This document shows positions 17,257-25,537 of a DNA stretch of 64,000 nt, in pieces (the stretch's first letter is position 1; every line of letters begins with the position of its first letter). Source of the DNA: Synechococcus sp. LA31 (lineage in GTDB: Bacteria > Cyanobacteriota > Cyanobacteriia > PCC-6307 > Cyanobiaceae); the NCBI RefSeq assembly GCF_018502385.1, contig NZ_CP075523.1, positions 1,488,001 to 1,552,000 of the forward strand. Direction: 5' to 3'. The notes beneath the pieces are model-generated. The model ran no database searches and was not told where the DNA came from. It worked only from the letters and a program-made list of their open reading frames with translations. A program made the position numbers and the translations under genes.

Positions 17257-19340
17257 CCGGCAGGCGCCGTCGTCCGCTGCTGCGAGCCGGCCTGATCGGG
17301 GCTGGGGCAGGTGTCGCCGTTGCCTTCGGCCAAAGCCTGCTGGTGCAAAGCATCGACTCGCTGCTCCCCAATGTGCAACGGGTGAGCAGCTACAACCGCC
17401 CCGGCACGGTGACCGTGCTCTCGGCCGACGGCCAGGTGATCCAGAAGCTGGGCCCTGCCACCCGCGACAAGTTGGTCAGCGGCCAAATGCCGCTGCTGGT
17501 GCAGCGCGCCTTCATCGCAGCCGAAGACCGGCGTTTTTACGACCACGACGGTATTGATCCCGTTGGCATTGGCCGGGCCGTGGTGCGCAACGTGCGGCGG
17601 GGGGCGGTGGAGGAAGGCGCCAGCACCATCACCCAGCAGCTGGCCCGCACGGTGTTCCTCAGCCAGGACCGCACAATCATCCGCAAGCTCAAGGAAGCAC
17701 TGCTGGCTGGAAAACTTGAGCGACAGCTCAGCAAGCAGCAAATCCTTGAGCAATATCTCAACTATGTGTATCTGGGTTCGAGCGCCTACGGCGTTTCCGA
17801 TGCGGCCTGGATCTACTTCTCCAAGCGGCCTGCAGAGCTCACCCTGCCTGAAGCAGCACTGATCGCAGGTCTGCCGCCCGCACCCTCGGTGTATTCACCG
17901 CTGGTGAATCCCGATCTCGCTCTGCAGCGGAGGGCCACAGTGCTGCGCCGGATGCGTGAGTCGGGCTTCATCGACGATTTGCAGCTCCAAAGCGCCAACA
18001 ACAGCCCCTTGCTGCTGAAGCCAGCAGAGCCGAAATATTGGACGAGCCGTGCGCCCTACTTCACCAGTTGGGTGGCACAGGAACTACCCAAGGTGCTGAG
18101 TCCGGAAGATCTGGAGGTGGGCGGCCTCACGATCCGCACCAGCCTCAACATGAGCTGGCAGGAGGGGGCTCAGGCCACGATCAACAAACACGCCCGCGGC
18201 TCCATGGAGGGTGCAGTGGTGTCGATGGAACCAGGCACCGGCCTGGTGCGCACCATGGTGGGTGGCAAAGACTTTAACAAGAGCCAGTTCAACCGCGCCT
18301 CGCAGGCCTTGCGCTCGCCTGGCTCCACCTTCAAGTTGTTTGTCTACCTCACCGCCCTCAAAGAAGGGATGAGGCCAGAAGACAAGGTGAATGACAAAAA
18401 GCAGTGCTTTGGTGGCTACTGCCCGCGCAACTTTGGCAATAAATACAGAGGTGTGGTGCCGATGTGGGTAGCGCTGCAGCAATCGCTGAACACCGTGTCG
18501 GTGAGCCTGCTCAAGCAACTGGGCTTCGACAAGGTGATCGCCACCACCAAGAGCCTGGGCATCACCCGCGAGCTGGGCCGCTTCTATCCGCTGGCGGTGG
18601 GCGCCACCGAGCAAACCGTGCTCGACATGACCGCCGCCTATGCGGCCATCTTCAACCGGGGCGTCTACACAACGCCGACACCCTTCGAAGAGATCCTCGG
18701 CCCCAACGGCGAGCTGCTCTGGAGCCGCCGCGTGGACGGCGACCGCGGCCGCCGGGCCGTGCCCAGTGACATCGCTGACGCCATGCTGTGGATGCTCCAG
18801 CAGGTGGTGAAAGGCGGTACCGGCTACGGCGCCGTGCCTCCGAATCGCCCCGCCGCGGGCAAAACCGGCACCTCAGAAGGTGGGCGCGATCTCTGGTTTA
18901 TCGGCGGTGTCCCCCAGTTGGTTACCGGCCTCTGGCTCGGCTACGACAACAACAAAGAAACCAAAAGCACTAGTGCCGTAGCCGTGGTGGCCTGGGCGGA
19001 CTACATGCGCCCGATCCTGAAGGATCTGCCGGTGCGCCCCTTCCCGCCGAAGCCCCAGCTAGCGGGCAAATTTAATCCGCTCCAGCCACTGAAGCCCAAG
19101 CCGAAACCCGAGCCCAAACCACAAGCCACACCCGAGGCGAAACCCACCGCCCCCGCTGCCGGCAGCGCCGAACCCGAGCTTTCGCCACCGGACACCACGC
19201 CAGCTCCTGCAGCCCCATCGGTTCCGGAACCCACCGCCGCCCCTGCTGCCCCAGCAGCACCTGCAACCCGGCCAACAGCGCCGCAACCGGTGATGCCGGC
19301 ACCCCTGCCGGCGCCGACACCACCACCGCCCCTGCCTTAG
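17253..19340 (+). CDS. Class A penicillin-binding protein (transglycosylase/transpeptidase)
   Basis: Bifunctional peptidoglycan synthase. GTG start at 17253, translationally coupled to chlG. One N-terminal membrane anchor; GT51 domain with EDRRFYDHDGIDPVG (Glu91) and EGASTITQQLARTVF; transpeptidase with the nucleophile in S358TFK, SLN in QQSLNTVSVSL, and K537TGTS. The last ~100 residues are a low-complexity Pro/Ala/Lys tail (PKPKPEPKPQATPEAKP...), probably a periplasmic extension. 695 residues, PBP1A-like. Confidence 0.95.
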   Translation: MTGRRRRPLLRAGLIGAGAGVAVAFGQSLLVQSIDSLLPNVQRVSSYNRPGTVTVLSADGQVIQKLGPATRDKLVSGQMPLLVQRAFIAAEDRRFYDHDGIDPVGIGRAVVRNVRRGAVEEGASTITQQLARTVFLSQDRTIIRKLKEALLAGKLERQLSKQQILEQYLNYVYLGSSAYGVSDAAWIYFSKRPAELTLPEAALIAGLPPAPSVYSPLVNPDLALQRRATVLRRMRESGFIDDLQLQSANNSPLLLKPAEPKYWTSRAPYFTSWVAQELPKVLSPEDLEVGGLTIRTSLNMSWQEGAQATINKHARGSMEGAVVSMEPGTGLVRTMVGGKDFNKSQFNRASQALRSPGSTFKLFVYLTALKEGMRPEDKVNDKKQCFGGYCPRNFGNKYRGVVPMWVALQQSLNTVSVSLLKQLGFDKVIATTKSLGITRELGRFYPLAVGATEQTVLDMTAAYAAIFNRGVYTTPTPFEEILGPNGELLWSRRVDGDRGRRAVPSDIADAMLWMLQQVVKGGTGYGAVPPNRPAAGKTGTSEGGRDLWFIGGVPQLVTGLWLGYDNNKETKSTSAVAVVAWADYMRPILKDLPVRPFPPKPQLAGKFNPLQPLKPKPKPEPKPQATPEAKPTAPAAGSAEPELSPPDTTPAPAAPSVPEPTAAPAAPAAPATRPTAPQPVMPAPLPAPTPPPPLP

Positions 19341-20701
19341 AGCGTTTGGCTTAATGCGGCGGCGTAAAAACCATCGCCGCCTCCATGCATGGACCCCGGC
19401 CAGAGCTGCCAGCTCTCCTGCACAGCCCACCGGGGATTCGACGCCACAAAAGCGTCCATCAGCGCCGTGTTTTCCCGCGGATGCACGGTGCAGGTGGCAT
19501 ACACCAGCCGGCCCTGGGGCTTCAGCAACGGCAGCAAGCCCTTGAGGAGCTGGTGCTGCAGCAGCACCAAGCCATCGATCGAAGCAGGGTCGATCCGCCA
19601 ACGGGCATCGGCATGGCGGGCGAGGGTGCCCAGGCCCGAGCAGGGGGCATCCACAAGGATGCGATCAAAGCTGCCAAGCAGCTCCGGCTGCTGCTCCGCC
19701 CAGGTGGTGGCATCGCCATGGCGCACCTCAATGCAGCCCAACCCCAGGCGCTCGGCATTGCGGCTCACCCGCCGCAAGCGTGCTTCGCCGCGATCCAGCG
19801 CGAGCACAAGGCCCTGATCTCCCATGAGCTCGGCCAGGTGCGTGCTCTTGCCGCCAGGGGCTGCGCAGGCATCCAGGATGCGCTCACCAGGCTGGGAATC
19901 CAGCAACGGTGCGATGCGCTGAGCTGCTCGATCCTGCACGCACCAATGACCTTCCGCATAACCGGGCAGCCGGCTGAGGTCACCGCTGCGGCCCAGCAGG
20001 GTGAGGCCCGCCGGCAGCCCCTCGATCGGCCTGGCCTCAACCCCGGCGGCCGCGAGCTCGGCCTGCACCGCAGGCACAGAGCTGCGCAGCACGTTCACCC
20101 GTAAATCCAGGCTTGGCGGGGTGTTGCAGGCCTGCGCGTAAGCCTCGGCTTGCTCCAGTGGTAGCCACTGCAGCAGCTCACGAGCCAGCCAATCCGGCAG
20201 GGAATGGCGCACCCCGAGCACCTGAACCGAGTCTGCGAGCGCGGAGGGAAGAAGCGGCAGGGTGTCACCACGGTCGCGGCGGCGCAGGAAGGCTCGCAAC
20301 ATGCCGTTGACCACCGGAGCCAACCGTGCCAATCCGCCCCGCTTGGCCAGCTCCACGGTGGTACTCACCGCGGCAGAAGCAGGCACCCGATCGCTGGCGA
20401 TCAGCTGGTAGAGCCCCAGATGCAGCAGCCAGCGCAGCTTGGGAGGCTGACGCTCCGCCGGCACCTTGCCCAGCTGATCCAACCAAGCATCGAGCAAACG
20501 CCGCTGGCGAATGGCGCCGTAGGCCAGCTCCGTGGCCAGAGCCCGATCGAGAGGTGCCAGCTGCACCCGCCCCAGCTCCCGCTCCAGCGCTCCATCGGCG
20601 TAAGCCCCTGCCGCCACAGCCAGCAACACCTGCCAGGCCAACTGCCGCGGAGCCAATCCTCTGGGTTCAGCCACGGATGCAGCAGCAGGAGAAGCGCTCA
20701 A
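19337..20701 (-). CDS. rsmB: 16S rRNA (cytosine-967-C5)-methyltransferase RsmB
   Basis: N-terminal NusB-like RNA-binding domain (LAWQVLLAVAAGAYADGALER..., about residues 18-150) followed by a Fmu-type methyltransferase domain. SAM motif ILDACAAPGGKSTHLAELM, proline-cysteine motif VDAPCSGLGTLARHADARW, and catalytic Cys region YATCTVHPREN are present. Normal length, 454. The ATG overlaps the stop of the upstream ATL gene (ATGA), so the two are coupled. The 3' end overlaps the PBP gene by 4 bases. Confidence 0.95.
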   Translation of the reverse strand: MSASPAAASVAEPRGLAPRQLAWQVLLAVAAGAYADGALERELGRVQLAPLDRALATELAYGAIRQRRLLDAWLDQLGKVPAERQPPKLRWLLHLGLYQLIASDRVPASAAVSTTVELAKRGGLARLAPVVNGMLRAFLRRRDRGDTLPLLPSALADSVQVLGVRHSLPDWLARELLQWLPLEQAEAYAQACNTPPSLDLRVNVLRSSVPAVQAELAAAGVEARPIEGLPAGLTLLGRSGDLSRLPGYAEGHWCVQDRAAQRIAPLLDSQPGERILDACAAPGGKSTHLAELMGDQGLVLALDRGEARLRRVSRNAERLGLGCIEVRHGDATTWAEQQPELLGSFDRILVDAPCSGLGTLARHADARWRIDPASIDGLVLLQHQLLKGLLPLLKPQGRLVYATCTVHPRENTALMDAFVASNPRWAVQESWQLWPGSMHGGGDGFYAAALSQTL

Positions 20702-21054
20702 GCAGCCCGCGGATCAAACGTTGTTCCACAACTAGCGCCCGGCGGGAGCCAGCGATAGCAGCTAAGCGGCAGCTTCCCCTGATCGTCCACCGGAATGCCC
20801 TCAGCAATGAGCAGCTCACGCTGGATCCAGTCGGAGCCTTCGCGGCTGAGGCTCATGCTGATGCAGCCCTGAGCATTCACCACCCGATGCCAGGGAACCG
20901 CTGAAGGCAAGCTGAGGCGCCGCAGCGCCCAACCCACCTGGCGGGCACAGCCGTAGGCACCGATCAACTCAGCGATCTGCCCGTAGGTGGCGAGCCGGCC
21001 CGGCGGGATCTGAACCACCACCTGCCACACCCGCTGGTCAAAGCTCATCTCCAC
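20698..21054 (-). CDS. Alkyltransferase-like DNA-binding protein (ATL)
   Basis: MGMT DNA-binding fold: QIPPGRLATYGQIAELIG (helix-turn-helix), CARQVGWALRR, then PWHRVVNAQG. In true O6-alkylguanine transferases the last motif is PCHR with the acceptor cysteine; here Trp55 replaces it, the signature of ATL proteins that bind alkylated guanine and hand it to nucleotide excision repair. 118 residues, normal for ATL. Directly upstream of and coupled to rsmB. Confidence 0.9.
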   Translation of the reverse strand: MEMSFDQRVWQVVVQIPPGRLATYGQIAELIGAYGCARQVGWALRRLSLPSAVPWHRVVNAQGCISMSLSREGSDWIQRELLIAEGIPVDDQGKLPLSCYRWLPPGASCGTTFDPRAA

Positions 21055-21110
21055 CAGTTCAAGCTATCGGGACCAGCGATCCAGGACGATGGGTTGCAGG
21101 CCTGAGCTGA

Positions 21111-21809
21111 GTGATGCCCCTGCTGCCCCGCCGCTTTGAGCGCCTCCAGGCCGTGCTCAACCGCCGCATGGGCGATCTCACGGTGGTGCTCGAGGCGGTG
21201 GACAAGCCCCACAACCTCTCTGCAATCCTTCGCACCTGCGATGCCGTGGGGGTGCTCGAGGCCCACGTGGTGAGCCTGCCGGGTCGACCGCGCACGTTCA
21301 ACAAAACCGCCAAGGGCAGCCAGAAGTGGGTGCCACTGCATCCCCACCCCAGCATCGAAGACTGCCTCAGTGGCCTCAAAGCCAAGGGCTTCCGCATCTA
21401 CGGCACCCACCTGAGCGTGGACGCCCGCGACTACCGCGACTGCGACTTTACCGGCCCCAGCTGTTTCCTGATGGGCGCTGAGAAATGGGGCATGAGCGAA
21501 GAGGCGCTGGCGATGGTGGATCAGCCCCTGTTCATCCCGATGACCGGCATGGTGCAAAGCCTCAACGTGAGCGTGGCCGCCGCCACCTTGCTATTTGAAG
21601 CGCTGCGGCAGCGCGAGCGCGCGGGGCTGGCGCCAAGCGCCGGAGAAGGGGTTCCCGGCGGCCAGGCGGGCTACCGCAAGCTGCTGTTCGAGTGGGCCTA
21701 TCCCCAGGTGGCCGACTGGTGCCGCCGCGAAGGCCGTCCCTATCCCCCCCTCACCGAGGAAGGTGAAATCGCCGAGCAGCTACCGCGCACCCTGAAGCTG
21801 CGCTACTGA
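21111..21809 (+). CDS. trmH: SpoU/TrmH-family tRNA (guanosine-2'-O-)-methyltransferase
   Basis: SPOUT knot methyltransferase. Motif 1 NLSAILRTCDAVGV, motif 2 FLMGAEKWGMSEEAL, motif 3 IPMTGMVQSLNVSVAAATLLFEALRQR are all complete. The N-terminal extension MPLLPRRFERLQAVLNRRMGDLTVVLE and the C-terminal helical tail match TrmH, which methylates G18 of tRNA. 232 residues. The ATG at 21111 or the next codon at 21114 may be used. Confidence 0.93.
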   Translation: MMPLLPRRFERLQAVLNRRMGDLTVVLEAVDKPHNLSAILRTCDAVGVLEAHVVSLPGRPRTFNKTAKGSQKWVPLHPHPSIEDCLSGLKAKGFRIYGTHLSVDARDYRDCDFTGPSCFLMGAEKWGMSEEALAMVDQPLFIPMTGMVQSLNVSVAAATLLFEALRQRERAGLAPSAGEGVPGGQAGYRKLLFEWAYPQVADWCRREGRPYPPLTEEGEIAEQLPRTLKLRY

Positions 21810-21812
21810 CGG

Positions 21813-22703
21813 TTAGCTCTGCGCCCGGTTGCTGCTGCCGCTGCCACTGAGCCAGCTCTCGAGGCCCTCGCCCACGAACGAGAGCCCCAGCACCAACACA
21901 AACATCGCCACGCCGGGGTACAGCGCCGTCCACCAGACGCCGGTGGGCAGCGCGCTGAGAGCCTGCTGCAGATCACTGCCCCATTCGGGCACGGTTTCCG
22001 GAAGGCCGAGCCCCAGAAAACCCAAACCGCCCAGCACCAACACCGCATCGGCGGCGTTGAGCGTGAGCAACACCGGCACCGACGTGATCACGTTGCGGAA
22101 CAGATAGCGGCGCAGGATCCAAAGCGGGCCAGCCCCGAGCGAACGCGCTGCCTCCACGAACAACTCAGCTTTCACCTGGGCACTTTGATTGCGCACCACC
22201 CGGAAATACTGCGGCACATACACCACACACAACGCGGCCGCTGCATTGGGCAATCCCTTACCGAGCAGAAAGGCCAACACCACCGAGAGCAGCAACACCG
22301 GCAGGGTGTAAAGCGTGTCCATCAGCAGCACCAGGGTGCGGTCGATCCAGCCGCCCAGATAGCCGCTCACCATGCCGAGCGGCACACCAATCACCAGCGC
22401 GGACACCAGCGCAATGGCCACCACCTGCAGGGCTACGCCACTGCCAGCCAGCGTGCGGCTACACACATCGCGCCCGAGCCGATCGGTGCCGCACCAGTGC
22501 TGCCAGGAGGGCGGCGCATAGATGGGGTTATCGAGGCCGGCGTTCACATCCGGCAGCAGGCCGAGATGGGTGAACAGCGGTGTGAGCAGGGCGATCAGCA
22601 CATAGACGATCACGATCACCACACCCCAGCGGGCCATACGGCCCGCCAGGTTGCGGGGCCGCCAGGCGAGCAGTTGCGTTGCGGGGGAGACGGGGTTGCT
22701 CAT
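21813..22703 (-). CDS. Oligopeptide/dipeptide-type ABC transporter permease (DppC-like)
   Basis: Binding-protein-dependent permease of 296 residues with six hydrophobic helices. N-terminal OppC-type region (VIVIVYVLIALLTPLFTH), then HWCGTDRLGRDVCSRTLAGSG, and the EAA loop EAARSLGAGPLWILRRYLFRNV. The C-terminus GLPETVPEWGSDLQQAL is typical of DppC/OppC. The substrate-binding protein, DppB permease and ATPase genes are not next to it, so it must pair with subunits encoded elsewhere. Substrate unknown (peptide, nickel or other). Confidence 0.88.
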   Translation of the reverse strand: MSNPVSPATQLLAWRPRNLAGRMARWGVVIVIVYVLIALLTPLFTHLGLLPDVNAGLDNPIYAPPSWQHWCGTDRLGRDVCSRTLAGSGVALQVVAIALVSALVIGVPLGMVSGYLGGWIDRTLVLLMDTLYTLPVLLLSVVLAFLLGKGLPNAAAALCVVYVPQYFRVVRNQSAQVKAELFVEAARSLGAGPLWILRRYLFRNVITSVPVLLTLNAADAVLVLGGLGFLGLGLPETVPEWGSDLQQALSALPTGVWWTALYPGVAMFVLVLGLSFVGEGLESWLSGSGSSNRAQS

Positions 22704-22790
22704 CGCGGCTCACCATGCCACTGATCAGCACCTCGAGCCAAGCGAAGCGCTGCAAATCCGGGTAAGAAGGGTGCAGACCTGCGGCAGTGG

Positions 22791-23510
22791 ATGGCAGCCA
22801 CCAGCGTGCTCCTGGCCGATGACGATGTGCGGCTGCGCCAATTCCTGGAGCTGGAGCTGCGCGAAGAGGGCTACGCAGTGCGCAGCTGCGGCGATGGCAT
22901 CGGCGCACTCACGCAGATCCGCCAGGAGCCGCCCGATCTGCTGGTGCTCGATTGGATGCTGCCCGATCTGAGCGGCGTGGAGGTGTGCCAGCGGCTGCGC
23001 TCCACCGGGGTGCAGGTGCCGGTGCTGATGCTCACGGGCCGCGATGCGGTGAAGGATCGCGTGGAAGCGCTCGATGCCGGCGCCGACGACTACCTGGTGA
23101 AGCCGTTTTCAATCGAAGAACTGCTGGCGCGGCTGCGGGCGCTGGCACGGCGCGGGAGTGGCAGCGCCGGCACCACCAACGCGCAGCCAGATCTGTTGGA
23201 ACTCAACGATCTCCAGCTCAACCTGGCCAGCCATGAGGTGAGCCGTGGTGGCACGGCGGTGCACCTCAGCGCCACCGAATTCCAACTGCTCCGCTGCCTG
23301 ATGGCTGAGCCAGGCCGTGTGCAGCCCCGCCAAAGCCTGCTGGATCAGGTGTGGGGCACCAACTTCGTGGGCGACGCCAACGTGCTGGATGTGTATGTGC
23401 GCTACCTGCGCCGCAAGCTCGAACCACCGGGCCAGCCAACCCTGATCCAAACGGTGCGCGGTGTGGGTTTTCTGCTCAAAGCTGGCCCCGTCAAGGACGC
23501 CACACCGTGA
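22791..23510 (+). CDS. OmpR-family response regulator
   Basis: Receiver domain at residues 4-118: acidic triad in LLADDDVRL, phospho-Asp in LLVLDWMLPDLSG, conserved Thr in MLTGRD, Lys in LVKPFS. Winged helix at the C-terminus (HLSATEFQLLRCLMAEPGRV..., VLDVYVRYLRRKLE, IQTVRGVGFLL). 239 residues, complete. The GTG of the next gene overlaps its stop by 4 bases. Similar to the RpaA/RpaB/PhoB group; regulon unknown. A histidine kinase gene lies 2 kb away in the same block. Confidence 0.93.
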   Translation: MAATSVLLADDDVRLRQFLELELREEGYAVRSCGDGIGALTQIRQEPPDLLVLDWMLPDLSGVEVCQRLRSTGVQVPVLMLTGRDAVKDRVEALDAGADDYLVKPFSIEELLARLRALARRGSGSAGTTNAQPDLLELNDLQLNLASHEVSRGGTAVHLSATEFQLLRCLMAEPGRVQPRQSLLDQVWGTNFVGDANVLDVYVRYLRRKLEPPGQPTLIQTVRGVGFLLKAGPVKDATP

Positions 23511-23887
23511 GCCAACCCCTCGTGGCGGTCGTTGATGACGATCCCCGCATCCGCGAGCTGTTGGCCACAGAACTGGAGGATCTGGGGGCGGCCGTGCTGC
23601 GCTGCCGCGAGGGTTCAGAGCTCCTGACCCAGGCCGAGCTCCAGCAGGTGGAACTGGTGCTGCTCGATTGGATGATGCCGGGCCTCGATGGAGCTGGCAC
23701 GCTGCAGGCCTTGGCCGAGAGCGGCTTCGCCGGCCGGGTGGTGGTGGTGACAGCCCTCTGCGATCCCGAAGTGCAGCAGCAAGCCAAAGCGCAGGGAGCT
23801 GTGAGCACGTTGCTCAAAACCGAAGCACTGGAGCGGTTGCCGGCTCTGCTCAGGGGAACTGGCGCAAGCCTGGGTCCACTTGATTGA
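23507..23887 (+). CDS. Stand-alone receiver-domain response regulator
   Basis: GTG start at 23507 overlaps the stop of the OmpR-type regulator (GTGA), so the frame upstream of it is not used. The 126 residues are one CheY-like domain: AVVDDDPRIRELL, LVLLDWMMPGLDG, VVVTALCD, LLKTEAL. No output domain. Such single-domain receivers often act as phosphotransfer or motility switches. The 3' end overlaps the convergent hydrolase gene by 38 bases. Confidence 0.88.
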   Translation: MSQPLVAVVDDDPRIRELLATELEDLGAAVLRCREGSELLTQAELQQVELVLLDWMMPGLDGAGTLQALAESGFAGRVVVVTALCDPEVQQQAKAQGAVSTLLKTEALERLPALLRGTGASLGPLD

Positions 23888-25445
23888 GCTCCTGGCGGCT
23901 GAAGCGTGGGGTGATCAACAAGCGCAGCGGGGCTTGGCCGGTGAGCACCCCGCTGGTGTCAACCGGGGCCGCCAGGGGGGCGAGCGCCTGCTGGGTGCGC
24001 ACGTGCCGATCAAAGAAGCGCAGCGCCATGCCTTGCAGCTCTTGACGTGCCAACGGTTGATCGGGGCCCACCACAAAGGCAGGCAGTTCGGTCGTGCCGT
24101 TGAGGAAGGAGAGATGGGTGCCGTTGTGCTGCAGAGCGAGCAAAGAGCCCGGGAAGGTGATCGAGCTAAACGGAATCAGCTGCTGCGACACAGGCGGCGC
24201 AAACACATCGTCCGTACCGGACACCATCAGCACCGGAGCGGCGATCGCCTGGAGCGAGCTGGGGCTGAAGATCGGATTGGTCACGGGATTCACAGCCACG
24301 GCGGCTTTGACGCGGGGGTCACGAAAACTGCGTCGCTTCACGACCTGTGCCGGTGCATCGCATTGCCAAACCACAGCTGGATTGAGCACCACGATGTTGG
24401 GGTCGTTCAAGGCGGCACAGCCCTGCAGCAGATGCTCCCAATCGAGCTCGGCTCCAGCCAGGGCCGTCGCGGTGTACCCCCCAAGCGACTGGCCCAGCAC
24501 GCCCACCGCCTGGGAGTTCACCCTGGAGCCCCAGCGAGCCTGCACCTGATCAATCAGATCGCTGACGCTGAGGGGCTGGCTGTACCAGGCGTTCGGCGGT
24601 GGGATCGCCCCAGTGCCTTGGATGGCCGCCTTGATCGCGTTGGCACTGGTGAAGGGGAAATTGAGCGCCGCCACCGCATAGCCGTGGCTGGCCAGATCAC
24701 GCCCCACATACAGCAGGGCATTCATATCGGTGTTGAGGCCCGGCGCGATCACCACGAGCGGTGCGGGCTTGGCAGCACTGGCCGACTCCGGCAGGTAAAC
24801 CAGGGCCGTGATCGTGGTGCCCTCGCGGCCGGTGAAGCTGAAGGAGCTCTCGCTGTAGGCAACGCTGCCGGAGCTGGCCAGAGTGGTCAGCGCTGGGCCT
24901 TGGGCCGGCGGCCCATTGATCGAGGAGATCTGGGCAAACAGGCGGTTCTGGAGGTTGAACTGCTGAGACAGAGCACGCGCAAGTGACAGCACAGCTGCCG
25001 CATTCACCGGCAGCGTGGCGGTGGGATAGGCCTGCAGCACATCGATCAAGCGCAGAGCTCCCTCGCGAGCCGAGCCCAGGATCAGCGCCGACGCCAATGC
25101 AGGCTCCGCCACATCGGGCGGCTGATCGATCACCTTCACCAGCTGCTGCAGGCTGCTTTCGCCGATGGCGGTGTCGAGGAAATTCGATGCCATCACGGCA
25201 TCCACCGGCACGGTCTGGTTGAGCACGGTGCGCAGGGCCTGACGATCAGCCGGCTTCAGCAGGCGCAGATACCCCTCCAGATCAGGCTCCACACGCCCCG
25301 TTTCCGTGAACGTGACCAACGACGGCACCGACACGGTGCGCGACACCTCACCAAAGCGCAGCACAATCCGCTCAGCAGCTGAGGCCGCCGGCCCCCCCGC
25401 AAGAACCAAGCAGGTTGCACATGAGCCGAGCAAACGCCGGAGCAT
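23850..25445 (-). CDS. Secreted alpha/beta hydrolase with DUF1400 N-terminal domain
   Basis: Signal peptide (MLRRLLGSCATCLVLAGGPAASA), then a helical DUF1400 domain (VPSLVTFTETGRVEPDLEGYLRLL ... VNAAAVLSLARAL; about residues 30-170), then an alpha/beta hydrolase fold. Nucleophile elbow GQSLGGY with Ser320; oxyanion segment VVIAPGLNTD; late acidic residue region MVSGTDDVFAPP; a candidate His in HNGTHLSFLNG. 531 residues. Typical cyanobacterial exported esterase/lipase-like protein; substrate not known. Confidence 0.87.
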   Translation of the reverse strand: MLRRLLGSCATCLVLAGGPAASAAERIVLRFGEVSRTVSVPSLVTFTETGRVEPDLEGYLRLLKPADRQALRTVLNQTVPVDAVMASNFLDTAIGESSLQQLVKVIDQPPDVAEPALASALILGSAREGALRLIDVLQAYPTATLPVNAAAVLSLARALSQQFNLQNRLFAQISSINGPPAQGPALTTLASSGSVAYSESSFSFTGREGTTITALVYLPESASAAKPAPLVVIAPGLNTDMNALLYVGRDLASHGYAVAALNFPFTSANAIKAAIQGTGAIPPPNAWYSQPLSVSDLIDQVQARWGSRVNSQAVGVLGQSLGGYTATALAGAELDWEHLLQGCAALNDPNIVVLNPAVVWQCDAPAQVVKRRSFRDPRVKAAVAVNPVTNPIFSPSSLQAIAAPVLMVSGTDDVFAPPVSQQLIPFSSITFPGSLLALQHNGTHLSFLNGTTELPAFVVGPDQPLARQELQGMALRFFDRHVRTQQALAPLAAPVDTSGVLTGQAPLRLLITPRFSRQELNQVDPGLRQFP

Positions 25446-25537
25446 TGATCATCCGTACACCGATGGCGGCCACCATCACAGACACCGCGCGATTCCGACA
25501 ACCGCACGGCGACCTCATCAGCAGCCGCCCATGCCGC

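Noticed and set aside
23880-24986. 368-residue forward frame over the DUF1400 hydrolase
   Set aside because: Antisense shadow of a gene with clear signal peptide and catalytic motif.
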